Positions 52,469-61,866 of a stretch of 64,000 nucleotides of DNA are shown piece by piece (the stretch's first letter is position 1; the number at the start of each line of letters is the position of its first letter). Made by a program: the position numbers and the translations under genes. The stretch covers positions 1,078,993 through 1,142,992 of the forward strand of contig NZ_STGQ01000001.1 in NCBI RefSeq assembly GCF_004916975.1, in the 5' to 3' direction. The notes beneath the pieces were generated by a model. The model ran no database searches. It saw only the letters and a program-made list of their open reading frames with translations, and was not told the DNA's origin. This DNA is from Paenibacillus dokdonensis (GTDB lineage: Bacteria; Bacillota; Bacilli; Paenibacillales; Paenibacillaceae).

Positions 52469-53218
52469 ATGGAATTGAAGTTAATGATACAGATGCTTAG
52501 AAAAAGGCTGTGGCTGATTGTTATCTTTGTGGTGATTTGCACCGCGGGAGCCGGACTGTACAGCAAATATATGATCACGCCGAAGTACGAGGCCTCTAGC
52601 ACGCTGATCGTGAATAAGATGAATTTGGATCAGGAGGGGGCTAGGGGACTGGATCTGAATGAGATTACATCCAATATTATGCTGATTAATTCCTACAAAG
52701 TGATTATTACTTCAGCATCCATTATGGACAAGGTTGTGCAGCAGCATCCCGACATGCAGATAACTTCAACGGAGCTGATCGATAAGCTGCAGGTTATCAC
52801 GGCTCAGAATTCCCAAGTTATTACGCTTAAAATGAAGGACCCTTCCTACGACCGCGCCATGAAAATCGTCAATGCCGTATCGCAGGTATTTAAGGAAGAA
52901 ATTCCGCGGATTATGAAGGTCGATAACATTACTCTTCTGGATAATGCCAAGCCGCAGAAAAATCCGGTGCCGGTTAGTCCGAAGCTTAAAGTGAATGTCG
53001 CTCTTGCTTTTGCCGCATCCTTTCTGTTGGTTGTGGGTATCGTGCTGTTGCTTGAATACCTTGATGATACGGTGAGAAACGAGTACGACGTAGAAAGATA
53101 TCTGGAACTGACTACGCTGGGGGCGATCCGGAAAATGAAAAAGAGAGATCTTAAAACACGTTCCTCCGCCCGATCCAAAAAACAGGCAGGTGAAAAATAT
53201 GCGCCGCTCAGTCAATAA
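52469..53218 (+). CDS. Chain-length determinant / BY-kinase adaptor membrane protein (Wzz, CapA type)
   Basis: A 249-residue membrane protein with two segments: LWLIVIFVVICTAGAGLYSK (about 14-33) and LAFAASFLLVVGIVLLLEYL (about 172-191). Between them is the external Wzz domain (ASSTLIVNKMNL, SYKVIITSASIMDKVV). The cytoplasmic tail ends in basic residues and activates the kinase encoded next. GGGGGAG precedes the ATG. The 3-prime end overlaps the kinase gene by 20 bases, which indicates coupling. Confidence 0.9.
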   Translation: MELKLMIQMLRKRLWLIVIFVVICTAGAGLYSKYMITPKYEASSTLIVNKMNLDQEGARGLDLNEITSNIMLINSYKVIITSASIMDKVVQQHPDMQITSTELIDKLQVITAQNSQVITLKMKDPSYDRAMKIVNAVSQVFKEEIPRIMKVDNITLLDNAKPQKNPVPVSPKLKVNVALAFAASFLLVVGIVLLLEYLDDTVRNEYDVERYLELTTLGAIRKMKKRDLKTRSSARSKKQAGEKYAPLSQ

Positions 53219-53888
53219 GAACAAGCTCATTATGAATACCAACCGCAGATCCAACATCTCAGAAGGCTATCGAAACCTCCGAACCAATATTCAGTTTTCC
53301 GGCTGGAACCACAAGCTGCAGGTAATGGCTGTCACTTCCACTCAGGCAGGTGAAGGCAAAACCACGACCATCAGCAATTTGGCGGTTGCCTATGCCCATG
53401 AGGGAAAAAAAGTGCTCTTGATCGATGCTGATTTAAGACATCCTTCTTTGCAAAGCGTATTCAATGTCTCCAATCGGGTGGGTTTATCCAATATTTTGGC
53501 AAACCAGTGCTCTTATGGCGAGATTTTGCATCAGACGACCATTGATAACTTATCCCTTGTCACAGCTGGTCCTGTACCACCTAATCCAACAGAGCTGTTG
53601 TCATCGGATAAATTAAAGGAAATCATCAATGTATGGAAAGAGGAATACGATATCATCCTGATTGACACTTCGCCAGTGATGGCGGTAGCAGATGGCCTGA
53701 TTGTGGCTTCCATCAGCGACGGAGTCATTCTGGTTGTATACGCAGGTAAGGTGAAACGGGAATTTATTAAGAAAACCAAGGAAAAGCTGGAGCTCGCCAA
53801 GGCCAACATTCTCGGTGTAGTTCTGAACAATAAAAAGTACAGCAAGTCAGAAGCGAACCAGTATTACTATTACGGTCTTCCCGAATAG
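53199..53888 (+). CDS. Bacterial tyrosine kinase (CapB/YwqD type)
   Basis: A 229-residue cytoplasmic BY-kinase that phosphorylates itself and probably sugar dehydrogenases of the pathway. Walker A is TSTQAGEGKTTTISNLA near 45-61, Walker A-prime KVLLIDADLRHPSLQ near 70-84, and Walker B IILIDTSPVMAV. The C-terminal tyrosine cluster NQYYYYGLPE is the autophosphorylation site. ATG 53199 has AGGTG six bases upstream; GTG 53190 is possible. The UDP-sugar dehydrogenase at 55070 is a likely substrate by analogy. Confidence 0.93.
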   Translation: MRRSVNKNKLIMNTNRRSNISEGYRNLRTNIQFSGWNHKLQVMAVTSTQAGEGKTTTISNLAVAYAHEGKKVLLIDADLRHPSLQSVFNVSNRVGLSNILANQCSYGEILHQTTIDNLSLVTAGPVPPNPTELLSSDKLKEIINVWKEEYDIILIDTSPVMAVADGLIVASISDGVILVVYAGKVKREFIKKTKEKLELAKANILGVVLNNKKYSKSEANQYYYYGLPE

Positions 53889-54126
53889 CTATTCGATGTC
53901 GGCTGTGCAGCCGAAGGTTATGTCTACTGTACCTTTATCATGGTAGGCACTCGATCATGCTGTGGGTATGCAAATACCTTAGACGTAAATCGTCGGGAGT
54001 GTGGTGTGAGGCCGGGTTGGATGCCCGTTTCATACTTCGGTTGAAGTATGAGCTATGTGAGGCCGGACATACAGCTCATACTTTAATTTTAGTTTTCAAC
54101 AAAGAGAATGGAATACCAAAAGGGGG
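53889..54126 (+). ncRNA. Structured intergenic RNA candidate between kinase and galU (EAR/epsC-like position)
   Basis: This 238-base gap in a tightly packed operon is dense in helices: TCGGCT/AGCCGA, GGTAT/ATACC, GACG/CGTC, CGGG/CCCG, CATACTTC/GAAGTATG (perfect, loop GGTT) and AGCTATGT/ACATACAGCT. GTGAGGCCGG occurs twice (about 54006 and 54058). The EAR (epsC) antitermination RNA of Bacillus lies at the same place, after the kinase gene of the exopolysaccharide operon. I cannot confirm homology by eye; position and structure are the evidence. Confidence 0.45.
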
Positions 54127-54135
54127 ATGAAAGCA

Positions 54136-55035
54136 GTGAACAAAGTCAGAAAAGCGATTATTCCGGCAGCGGGCCTGGGCACACGCTTTCTGCCGGCAAC
54201 CAAGGCGATGCCTAAAGAAATGCTACCAATCGTCGATAAGCCGACTATTCAGTACATTGTGGAGGAGGCAATAGCTGCAGGTATTGAGGATATTATTATC
54301 GTGACGGGAAAAGGGAAACGATCTATTGAGGATCACTTCGATCATTCGTTTGAACTGGAACTGAATTTGCTGCAGAAGGGCAAGCTGGAGGTTCTCGAAT
54401 CGGTACGCCGATCTTCGGAGGTCGAAATTCATTATATCCGCCAAAAGGAAGCTAAAGGACTGGGGCATGCCATATGGTGTGCGCGGAATTTTATCGGTAA
54501 TGAGCCATTTGCTGTTCTGCTCGGTGATGACATCGTAAGGTCAGAAGTGCCATGTATAGGACAGTTAGTGGAACAATACGAAACCTATGGACTCTCAGTT
54601 GTGGGGGTTGGTGCTGTACCCGTTGACCAGACACACCGTTATGGGGTCATTGATCCGTTACATACACTGGATCATGCGGGCACAGCCTATGCACTCCGCA
54701 GGGTTGTGGAAAAGCCAAGCCCCGGAGAAGCCCCGTCTAATCTGGCCATCATCGGACGTTATGTGCTGACGCCAGAAATATTCGGTTATCTGGAACGTCA
54801 GGAGGCGGGATACGGCGGAGAAATACAGCTCACTGACGCCATCCAGCAGCTGATTGTCGAGAAGGGTTGTATCGGATATACCTTTGAGGGAGAGCGTTTT
54901 GATGTTGGAGAGAAGCTTGGCTATATTCTGACCACCATTGATTTTGCGCTGCATCAGGAGGATTTGAGACTTTCCCTTCTGGCGGCGATGGATCGTATTT
55001 TGCAGACGGAAAAGCAGGGAAAGGTATTGTTTTGA
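54136..55035 (+). CDS. galU: UTP-glucose-1-phosphate uridylyltransferase
   Basis: The enzyme makes UDP-glucose from UTP and glucose 1-phosphate for polymer synthesis. At 299 residues it matches GalU. Motifs: [20 protein letters not shown] near 4-23, [30 protein letters not shown] and [23 protein letters not shown] 54136 is chosen because GGGGGATG lies at proper distance; the ATG at 54127 is too close to it. It follows the RNA candidate in the exopolysaccharide operon. Confidence 0.93.
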   Translation: MNKVRKAIIPAAGLGTRFLPATKAMPKEMLPIVDKPTIQYIVEEAIAAGIEDIIIVTGKGKRSIEDHFDHSFELELNLLQKGKLEVLESVRRSSEVEIHYIRQKEAKGLGHAIWCARNFIGNEPFAVLLGDDIVRSEVPCIGQLVEQYETYGLSVVGVGAVPVDQTHRYGVIDPLHTLDHAGTAYALRRVVEKPSPGEAPSNLAIIGRYVLTPEIFGYLERQEAGYGGEIQLTDAIQQLIVEKGCIGYTFEGERFDVGEKLGYILTTIDFALHQEDLRLSLLAAMDRILQTEKQGKVLF

Positions 55036-55069
55036 TTTCCTTCAATTTTATGATAAGGCAGGGGCTCAA

Positions 55070-56338
55070 ATGGTGAAGAAAGTGTGTGTAATGGGACTTG
55101 GTTATATCGGACTTCCGACTGCCAGTCTGCTGGCAATGAATGGTTTTTACGTACATGGCGTTGACGTTAACATACATACAGTTGAGCGGATTAATCAGGG
55201 AGAGGTTCATATCACGGAGCCAGATTTGGACCTCGCCGTACAGAGCGCTGTACAGAGCGGATTTCTACGTGCTTCTACAGCTCCTGCAGAAGCGGACATC
55301 TTTATTTTGGCCGTACCGACTCCTTTTAAGGAAAACAACAAACCCGATTTGACCTATGTAGAGCAGGCGGCAAAGGCAATCATTCCTTACCTAAAGCCGG
55401 GGAACCTTGTTATCCTTGAATCAACCAGTCCGGTGGGTACGACAGAGCAGATTGCCGACTGGATTGTAGCAGCGAGAGAGGATCTGAGTATTTCGGAATC
55501 GCTTCATGCCGGTTACAACCGGATTTTTGTTTCCTACTGTCCAGAGCGGGTCCTTCCAGGTCAGATCTTACGGGAACTGGTGGAGAATGACCGCATTATT
55601 GGAGGCATTGATGAGGCTTCCACACATGGGACTGCAGATTTCTATAGGCATTTTGTCAAAGGGGCCATTCTTGAAACGAATGCCCGTACAGCCGAAATGG
55701 CTAAGCTGACGGAAAATTCATTCAGAGATGTGAATATTGCATTTGCGAATGAGCTGTCATTGATATGCGATCACTTGGATATCGATGTCTGGGAGCTGAT
55801 CCGCTTGGCTAATCATCATCCACGTGTCAATATCCTCCAGCCGGGGCCTGGGGTGGGAGGACACTGCATTGCAGTCGACCCATGGTTCCTGGTCGATGCT
55901 GCTCCAGAGCAGGCAAAGCTAATTCATACCGCCCGAATCGTAAATGACCAGAAGCCTTGGTATGTGGTGGAGAAAGTACTGCAGCTTGCCGCGAAGCTGA
56001 GATCGCCTGTCATTGCCTGTCTGGGACTTGCCTTTAAGGCGAATATTGACGATTTGCGTGAAAGTCCGTCGATGGCGATTGTGGAGCATCTGGCTAAGAC
56101 GGGATTAGCCACCATGTATGTTGTTGAGCCTCATATTGAGCAGCTGCCTGATAATCTGCGAAATGAAAATGTGTTCCTGTCAAACGCGGAAGAGGCGGTG
56201 CGTAAGGCGGATATTGTATTGCTGCTGGTGAACCATGAGGCTTTCCGTTCCATCAGCCCGGATCAATTGCAGGAAAAGATTGTTGTGGATACCAGAGGGT
56301 TTTTCCTCCTGGCTCCCCGTGTGGAAGTGGGAGTGTAA
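55070..56338 (+). CDS. UDP-sugar dehydrogenase (UDP-N-acetyl-D-mannosamine dehydrogenase type)
   Basis: A 422-residue NAD-dependent four-electron dehydrogenase that makes a UDP-uronic acid. VCVMGLGYIGLPTASLLAMN is the Rossmann motif (residues 4-23), ESTSPVGTTEQIADW near 126, AEMAKLTENSFRDVNIAFAN with the catalytic Lys, and GPGVGGHCIAVDPWFLV with the catalytic Cys near 266. The GGHCIAVDPWF form is typical for WecC-like (UDP-ManNAc) enzymes and less so for UDP-glucose dehydrogenases. No WecB epimerase gene is in view. A likely substrate of the tyrosine kinase. Confidence 0.88.
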   Translation: MVKKVCVMGLGYIGLPTASLLAMNGFYVHGVDVNIHTVERINQGEVHITEPDLDLAVQSAVQSGFLRASTAPAEADIFILAVPTPFKENNKPDLTYVEQAAKAIIPYLKPGNLVILESTSPVGTTEQIADWIVAAREDLSISESLHAGYNRIFVSYCPERVLPGQILRELVENDRIIGGIDEASTHGTADFYRHFVKGAILETNARTAEMAKLTENSFRDVNIAFANELSLICDHLDIDVWELIRLANHHPRVNILQPGPGVGGHCIAVDPWFLVDAAPEQAKLIHTARIVNDQKPWYVVEKVLQLAAKLRSPVIACLGLAFKANIDDLRESPSMAIVEHLAKTGLATMYVVEPHIEQLPDNLRNENVFLSNAEEAVRKADIVLLLVNHEAFRSISPDQLQEKIVVDTRGFFLLAPRVEVGV

Positions 56339-56341
56339 AGA

Positions 56342-58330
56342 ATGTCCTCAGTTCAAACCCAAATTAGGCGCCTGAAGGAAATGCCTTTTCGGGCTGCGAT
56401 GAAGAAAATCGCCGGCAAAGCGATACAGGAGGCGCGTTTCGCGTACAGACAATACCGGATAAGCCGCTCGCCCATTACGCTCCGGCCGGAGCTGTTTCGG
56501 TCATTTGAAACGACAAGCACATTTCTTTTTGATCCGCTCAGCCGGGAACATTATGTGAATTTACTGAAAAAAGAGGAGATGGATCAGGAGATCATCCATG
56601 ATGCGGAACGGATCTGCGCGCATGTCTTTGATCTTCTTGGTTCAGGCGAAACAAGTCTTGGACCTTCCTTGCCTTGGCATGAGGATTTCAAAACGGGATT
56701 TCGGTGGGACAATAAATTTTATAAATGGATAAAAATTGTTGATCTGGATAATGCTGCGGACGTCAAGGTTCCCTGGGAACTTTCGCGTTTTCAGCATTTT
56801 TTTACCTTAGGGAAGGCCTACTGGCTGACGGAGGATGAGAAATACGCCCTTGAATTTCAGGCACAGCTTGAAGATTGGATGATTCAGAACCCGGTTGAGA
56901 TGTCTGTCAACTGGACTTGTGCCATGGATGTTGCTATCCGCGCGGCCAATTGGATTGCCGTCGTTCCGTTTTTTCGAAAAAGCCCATCCATACCCGAGTC
57001 CTTTTGGGAAAGTTTCCATTCCTCATTATATCTGCATGGTGTCTTTATTCGCGGTAACCTGGAGAATACCGGGGAACATACAGGAAATCATTATACGGCT
57101 AATTTGGCTGGCCTGATTGCTCTTGGAATTTATTTCGGCAGCTTTAACGTACAGGGGAATCAGCCTCAATTAGGTAATCCTGCAGACTGGCTGACCTTCG
57201 GTATGGACGAAATGGAGAAGGAGCTGTTTGTGCAGGTCAATGAGGATGGAACCAACTATGAAGCATCGACCTCCTATCACCGGCTCGTCGCTGAAATGTT
57301 TCTGATAACAACGATGTGGTGCTCAAGAAATGGACTCCATTTCCCGGATGTATATATGCGTCGTCTTGAGAAAATGCATGAGTTTATGCTGAATATCATG
57401 AAACCGGATGGATTAACGCCACTGATTGGCGATGCTGATGATGGAAGATATCTCATTGTCTCTAAGTACAGCGGATGGGTACGCAGCGATTTCCGCCATC
57501 TGCTGGCTGTAGCCGGTGAATTCTTTGAACGGGATGATTTTCGGAAAGCCGGCATCAGCAGCTGGGAAGACGCATTGTGGATTGCTGGCGGAAATAAGCC
57601 GAGCCGGATACCAGAGCTTGATGAACCAAGATCTGTGGCTTATCCGGATGGCGGCTACTACGTGCTCCGCAGCCCGGAGATATACTGTCTGATCCGCTGC
57701 GGAGAGCTTTCCTTTCACGGACATGGGGCGCACAGTCATAACGACCAACTGAGCTTTGAGCTGAATGTGAAGGGTAAGGATATTATTGTGGATCCGGGTA
57801 CATTTATCTACTCGGCGGATTATCGGGCAAGAAACCTTTTTCGTAGTACAGCTGTTCATAACACGATACAGGTTGGCGATATGGAACAAAATGATATGGA
57901 GGATAGAAACTTGTTTTTGCTGCGGGAGCAATCTTATGCGTATTGCGAGTTGTTCTCTTACGAGTATTTTGCCGGGAATCACCGCGGCTATGAGAAAAAG
58001 AGCGGAATCATTCATAGACGTGAAATTCTGCTGAAGGACTCGGGGCTGGTCATCATCGATAAACTTGAGCACGCGACACCTGCACAAAGTGAAGTACTCC
58101 CAGCTTCAGCAGCATTTATGCTGGCTGCAGGTATAAGAGTGTATGCGGACAAGAGGAACTTGATACTGCAAGCAGAGGGGTTCAAGGCTATCGTTGCCTT
58201 TGAAAATGCCGCCGAAGTGCAGATACAAGAAGGATGGATATCCAAGGATTATGGAGTCCGTGAACCGAGTCAATTGCTGCGTGTGTATACCCATCATCCA
58301 TATCTGCGAACTACAATTCACTGGGATTAA
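56342..58330 (+). CDS. Heparinase II/III-like family protein
   Basis: A 662-residue protein with an N-terminal (alpha/alpha) toroid (about 80-360; FKTGFRWDNKFYKWIKIVDL, NTGEHTGNHYTANLAGLIAL with catalytic-type Asn/His) and a C-terminal beta-sandwich (about 420-655; LSFHGHGAHSHNDQLSFELN, DIIVDPGTFIYSADYRARNL). The GHGAHSHND segment is the conserved heparinase II/III signature. No signal peptide is seen. In polysaccharide operons such proteins may trim or epimerise uronate-containing glycans; the exact reaction is open. It starts three bases after the dehydrogenase stop. Confidence 0.87.
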   Translation: MSSVQTQIRRLKEMPFRAAMKKIAGKAIQEARFAYRQYRISRSPITLRPELFRSFETTSTFLFDPLSREHYVNLLKKEEMDQEIIHDAERICAHVFDLLGSGETSLGPSLPWHEDFKTGFRWDNKFYKWIKIVDLDNAADVKVPWELSRFQHFFTLGKAYWLTEDEKYALEFQAQLEDWMIQNPVEMSVNWTCAMDVAIRAANWIAVVPFFRKSPSIPESFWESFHSSLYLHGVFIRGNLENTGEHTGNHYTANLAGLIALGIYFGSFNVQGNQPQLGNPADWLTFGMDEMEKELFVQVNEDGTNYEASTSYHRLVAEMFLITTMWCSRNGLHFPDVYMRRLEKMHEFMLNIMKPDGLTPLIGDADDGRYLIVSKYSGWVRSDFRHLLAVAGEFFERDDFRKAGISSWEDALWIAGGNKPSRIPELDEPRSVAYPDGGYYVLRSPEIYCLIRCGELSFHGHGAHSHNDQLSFELNVKGKDIIVDPGTFIYSADYRARNLFRSTAVHNTIQVGDMEQNDMEDRNLFLLREQSYAYCELFSYEYFAGNHRGYEKKSGIIHRREILLKDSGLVIIDKLEHATPAQSEVLPASAAFMLAAGIRVYADKRNLILQAEGFKAIVAFENAAEVQIQEGWISKDYGVREPSQLLRVYTHHPYLRTTIHWD

Positions 58331-58348
58331 AACGGGGGAGCATTGACT

Positions 58349-60520
58349 ATGAATCAGGTAATTATTAGACAAGGAAATGCTGTGGTTGAACAAATTCCGG
58401 CACCCGAAATTCAAAAGGGAACCGTGCTGGTTCAGGTGAACCATTCCTGTATATCGATAGGAACCGAGCTCAGCGGACTTAAAAGCAGCGGAGTTCCGCT
58501 ATGGAAACGCGCGGTTCAGCAGCCTGAAAACGTACGGAAGTTGATGAATATAGCCGCTTCACAAGGGTTATCCCATACTCGGAATATGCTTAAATTGAAA
58601 GCCGGTGCTGGACAACCATCGGGCTATTCGGCTGCAGGAACCGTTATCGAGGTCGGTGAGGGGGTCTCGGACCTGAAGGAAGGTGACCTTGTCGCATGCG
58701 CGGGAGCACAGTTTGCCCATCATGCGGAAGTTATCCGGGTTCCAAGGAATTTAGTTACACCGGTACCCGATGGCTTGGGCTTGGCAGAGGCCAGTACAGT
58801 GACGCTCGGAGCAATCGCCATGCAGGGGCTACGGCGTGCTGCACCAACTCTTGGGGAGACATTTATTGTGATCGGGCTAGGCATTCTGGGGCAACTCACA
58901 GTACAACTGCTGAAGGCAAACGGATGCAGGGTCATCGGTACTGACCTGGATTCCGGGCGAATTGCACTTGCAAAAAGCTTAGGCATGGAGTTGGCTATAC
59001 AGCCCCAGGAAGAGAGCGGTGTTGAAGCAGCACTCCGGCTCACGGATGGTATGGGGGCGGATGGCGTCATCATTACAGCAGCAGCGCGATCTAGTGTAAT
59101 ACTCTCCGAGGCCTTTCGGATGACACGGAAGAAAGGGCGTGTTGTCGTTGTAGGCGATGTGGGTCTCGAGATTAATCGATCCGACATCTACGAAAAGGAG
59201 CTGGATTTCTATATTTCTACATCTTATGGGCCGGGACGCTACGACCGGAACTATGAGGAGAAAGGGCAGGACTACCCGCTTGGATATGTACGATGGACGG
59301 AAAACCGGAATATGAGGGAGTTCTTGAGGCTGGCAGCGGAAGGAAGGGTGAGGCTTGAATCGATGATTTCCCGCATATTCCCGGTTGGGGAAGCGTCGGA
59401 AGCCTATGAATATATCCAACATGCGGAGAAAAAACCGATGATGGTGCTGCTTTCTTATCCGGAACAAAACGAAGTCCGCAGTTTGTCACATAAGGTAATG
59501 ATAAATACCCGGCCGCATACCGTTCAGAGAATGGATAAGAAAGTACATATCGGATTGATCGGAGCCGGTGAATTTGCCAAAAACATGCATCTTCCGAATA
59601 TTAATGCTTTATCCGCCAAATTTGAGCTGCAAGCGATCATGAGCCAAACCGGCTACAATGCAGCCGAGACAGCCAAACAATTCGGAGCAGTATATGCAGC
59701 TACAAGCTACCGGCTGCTTCTTCAGGACCCGGATGTTGATGCAGTGCTCATTGCAACACGTCATGATACACATGCATCAATCGTTCTGGATGCACTGAGG
59801 GCTGACAAGCATGTATTTGTGGAGAAGCCGCTGGCTCTGACCATGTCTGAGCTAGGGGAAATAGAACGGTTTTATGACGACATCTCTGAAGGAAAGCCGG
59901 TTCCAGTGCTGCTTACCGGCTTCAACCGCAGATTCTCACCCTACGCGTTGAAGATCAAGGAAATGGTCGAACAGCGAAGCAATCCCATGATTCTGAATTA
60001 TAGAATGAATGCCGGATACCTCCCGCTGGATCATTGGACACAGACGGAAGAAGGCGGAGGGCGCAACCGCGGGGAATGCTGTCATATTTATGACCTATTT
60101 ACTTATTTGACAGGGAGTAAAGTACAGCGGATTCATGTATCTCATCTGCAACCTTCGACAAAGCATTACTCACACACGGATAATTTTGTCGCGACGATGG
60201 AGTTCGCGGACGGTTCTGTTGCCACAGTGACATACACCGCCCTTGGATCAAAATCGTATCCCAAAGAGCAGATGGATATATACGTAGATGGGAAAAACAT
60301 TTTTCTTGATGATTACCGCAGGCTGTCGGTTGCAGGCAGTAAAGTGAAAGGAATGGAAACGAAGATTAGCAATAAAGGACAGCGGGAGACGCTGGAACGG
60401 TTTGCCGATGCGGTTCAGGGACAAATCGATTGGCCGATTCCGCTATGGCAGCAAATTCAGGCGATGGAGATCGCGCTAGAAGTAGAACGATCATTATCAA
60501 AAGGAATGATGAACCTATGA
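58349..60520 (+). CDS. Bi-domain oxidoreductase (alcohol-dehydrogenase-like plus Gfo/Idh/MocA)
   Basis: A natural fusion of 723 residues. Residues about 1-375 form a medium-chain dehydrogenase (SAAGTVIEVGEGVSDLKEGD, AEASTVTLGAIAMQGLRRA, FIVIGLGILGQLTVQLLKAN) that appears to lack the full zinc ligand set. Residues about 395-723 form a Gfo/Idh/MocA oxidoreductase (KVHIGLIGAGEFAKNMHLPN, DALRADKHVFVEKPLALTM with the EKP motif, NYRMNAGYLPLDHW). ATG 58349 has GGGGAG eight bases upstream. Such bi-domain proteins recur next to heparinase II/III-like genes in polysaccharide loci and probably modify a nucleotide sugar. Exact substrate unknown. Confidence 0.88.
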   Translation: MNQVIIRQGNAVVEQIPAPEIQKGTVLVQVNHSCISIGTELSGLKSSGVPLWKRAVQQPENVRKLMNIAASQGLSHTRNMLKLKAGAGQPSGYSAAGTVIEVGEGVSDLKEGDLVACAGAQFAHHAEVIRVPRNLVTPVPDGLGLAEASTVTLGAIAMQGLRRAAPTLGETFIVIGLGILGQLTVQLLKANGCRVIGTDLDSGRIALAKSLGMELAIQPQEESGVEAALRLTDGMGADGVIITAAARSSVILSEAFRMTRKKGRVVVVGDVGLEINRSDIYEKELDFYISTSYGPGRYDRNYEEKGQDYPLGYVRWTENRNMREFLRLAAEGRVRLESMISRIFPVGEASEAYEYIQHAEKKPMMVLLSYPEQNEVRSLSHKVMINTRPHTVQRMDKKVHIGLIGAGEFAKNMHLPNINALSAKFELQAIMSQTGYNAAETAKQFGAVYAATSYRLLLQDPDVDAVLIATRHDTHASIVLDALRADKHVFVEKPLALTMSELGEIERFYDDISEGKPVPVLLTGFNRRFSPYALKIKEMVEQRSNPMILNYRMNAGYLPLDHWTQTEEGGGRNRGECCHIYDLFTYLTGSKVQRIHVSHLQPSTKHYSHTDNFVATMEFADGSVATVTYTALGSKSYPKEQMDIYVDGKNIFLDDYRRLSVAGSKVKGMETKISNKGQRETLERFADAVQGQIDWPIPLWQQIQAMEIALEVERSLSKGMMNL

Positions 60521-61866
60521 ATATAACCAAAATAGCCGCCAAACAAATTTTATCGTATCTCCCGTTTCGGTACGTGAACGTCGGCAGAGAGTTTCATCTG
60601 TGGCTGAATAAGTTAGAAAAAATGAAAAGTATGGAATACGAACAAATCCGCGAGGCTCAGCTTCAATCCTTGAAAGATATGATAACGCTGGCTTATGAAC
60701 ATACAAAGTTTTACAGACAGTTATATGACGCTCACGGCTTTCACCCGGAAATGCTTCAGGACTTCAGTGACATGGAGCGTATTCCTGTGATTCATAAAGA
60801 GGATGTGCGGACGCACGGCCATGATATGGTGGTGTCCAAATATACGCCGGAAAAGCTGAAAAAATTAGGAACCAGTGGCACAACAGGCACATCGCTTACC
60901 CTTTATTCGAACCGAGCGGTTGAAGAGCGGGAGTGGGCTGCGATCTGTTATCTGTGGGCTAATGTCGGCTATAAGCCGGGAGATGGGCGAGTGGAATTCA
61001 GGGGAGCGCTGCCGAGCAACAAGCTGTTTATACTGGATAGGTATTCCAGGACCTTGAAAATAAACACGACTGCCATTACGGAAAGCAACATCAGGGACAT
61101 TGTGAGCGCAATTCTGGCGTCCGGTTATGAATTTCTGTACGGCTTTCCTTCTGCACTGGCGTTGTTCACCAAATTTCTTGTCGATCATCAGCTCACTGAA
61201 TTATATCAGCCTAAAGCCATTTTACTCGCCTGCGAAATGGTACATGATTATCAGGTATATCTTATCAGCAGCGTGTTTTCCAGCTCCCGCATATTTGCTC
61301 ATTACGGACAGACGGAGAAAGTGGCATTAGGCGGCTGGCTTGATGACTCCCATTCTTACTACTTTCTGCCTTTATACAGCTATGTAGAACAAAATCAAGA
61401 GACGAGCGCGATCATCGGCACTTCTTTTTTGAACGATGTGATGCCTATGATTCGCTATGAATTGACCGATGCCGCCGCGCGTTTTGACCAGCAGCCGCAA
61501 AAAGGAAAGGAGCATCTTTTTCCGGTTATCCGTTCCATCGACGGCCGCATGGGTGAGATCATGTACAAGCCGAACGGGGATATGCTCCCCTCGCCGCTGA
61601 TCGCCATCGCCCTCCGTGGGACCAAAACGTTCAGCGCCTGTAAACTGATTCAGCACCGCTATGATCTGATTGAGATCATGGTCGAATCGACGCAGCAGGA
61701 GGAAGTCGTGCAGGAGGAAATTAAAATGGTGGTCGAGAAGCTGGAAAAGCTGTTCACCATCGACATGAATTTTAACATCACGATCGTCCCCCATATTACC
61801 AGGACGGAGACCGGAAAATTCAAAAATGTGGAGGTTCTGGTTGGAAAGGAACCGTTGATCGTATGA
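60517..61866 (+). CDS. Phenylacetate-CoA ligase-like protein of the CapK family
   Basis: A 449-residue adenylate-forming-like protein. The AMP-binding loop KLGTSGTTGTSLTLYSNRAV near 110-129 and RIFAHYGQTEKVALGG near 258-273 match PaaK/CapK relatives, and the C-terminal KFKNVEVLVGKEP resembles the end of that family. The start ATG 60517 overlaps the previous stop as ATGA. CapK-type proteins are common in polysaccharide loci with no settled function; they may activate an acyl group for decoration. The frame open upstream to 60430 is overlap only. Confidence 0.85.
   Translation: MNITKIAAKQILSYLPFRYVNVGREFHLWLNKLEKMKSMEYEQIREAQLQSLKDMITLAYEHTKFYRQLYDAHGFHPEMLQDFSDMERIPVIHKEDVRTHGHDMVVSKYTPEKLKKLGTSGTTGTSLTLYSNRAVEEREWAAICYLWANVGYKPGDGRVEFRGALPSNKLFILDRYSRTLKINTTAITESNIRDIVSAILASGYEFLYGFPSALALFTKFLVDHQLTELYQPKAILLACEMVHDYQVYLISSVFSSSRIFAHYGQTEKVALGGWLDDSHSYYFLPLYSYVEQNQETSAIIGTSFLNDVMPMIRYELTDAAARFDQQPQKGKEHLFPVIRSIDGRMGEIMYKPNGDMLPSPLIAIALRGTKTFSACKLIQHRYDLIEIMVESTQQEEVVQEEIKMVVEKLEKLFTIDMNFNITIVPHITRTETGKFKNVEVLVGKEPLIV

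Noticed and set aside
53889..54126. c-di-GMP or c-di-AMP riboswitch before galU
   Set aside because: I could not find the conserved cores of either class; the gap is within an operon, which fits an antitermination element better.
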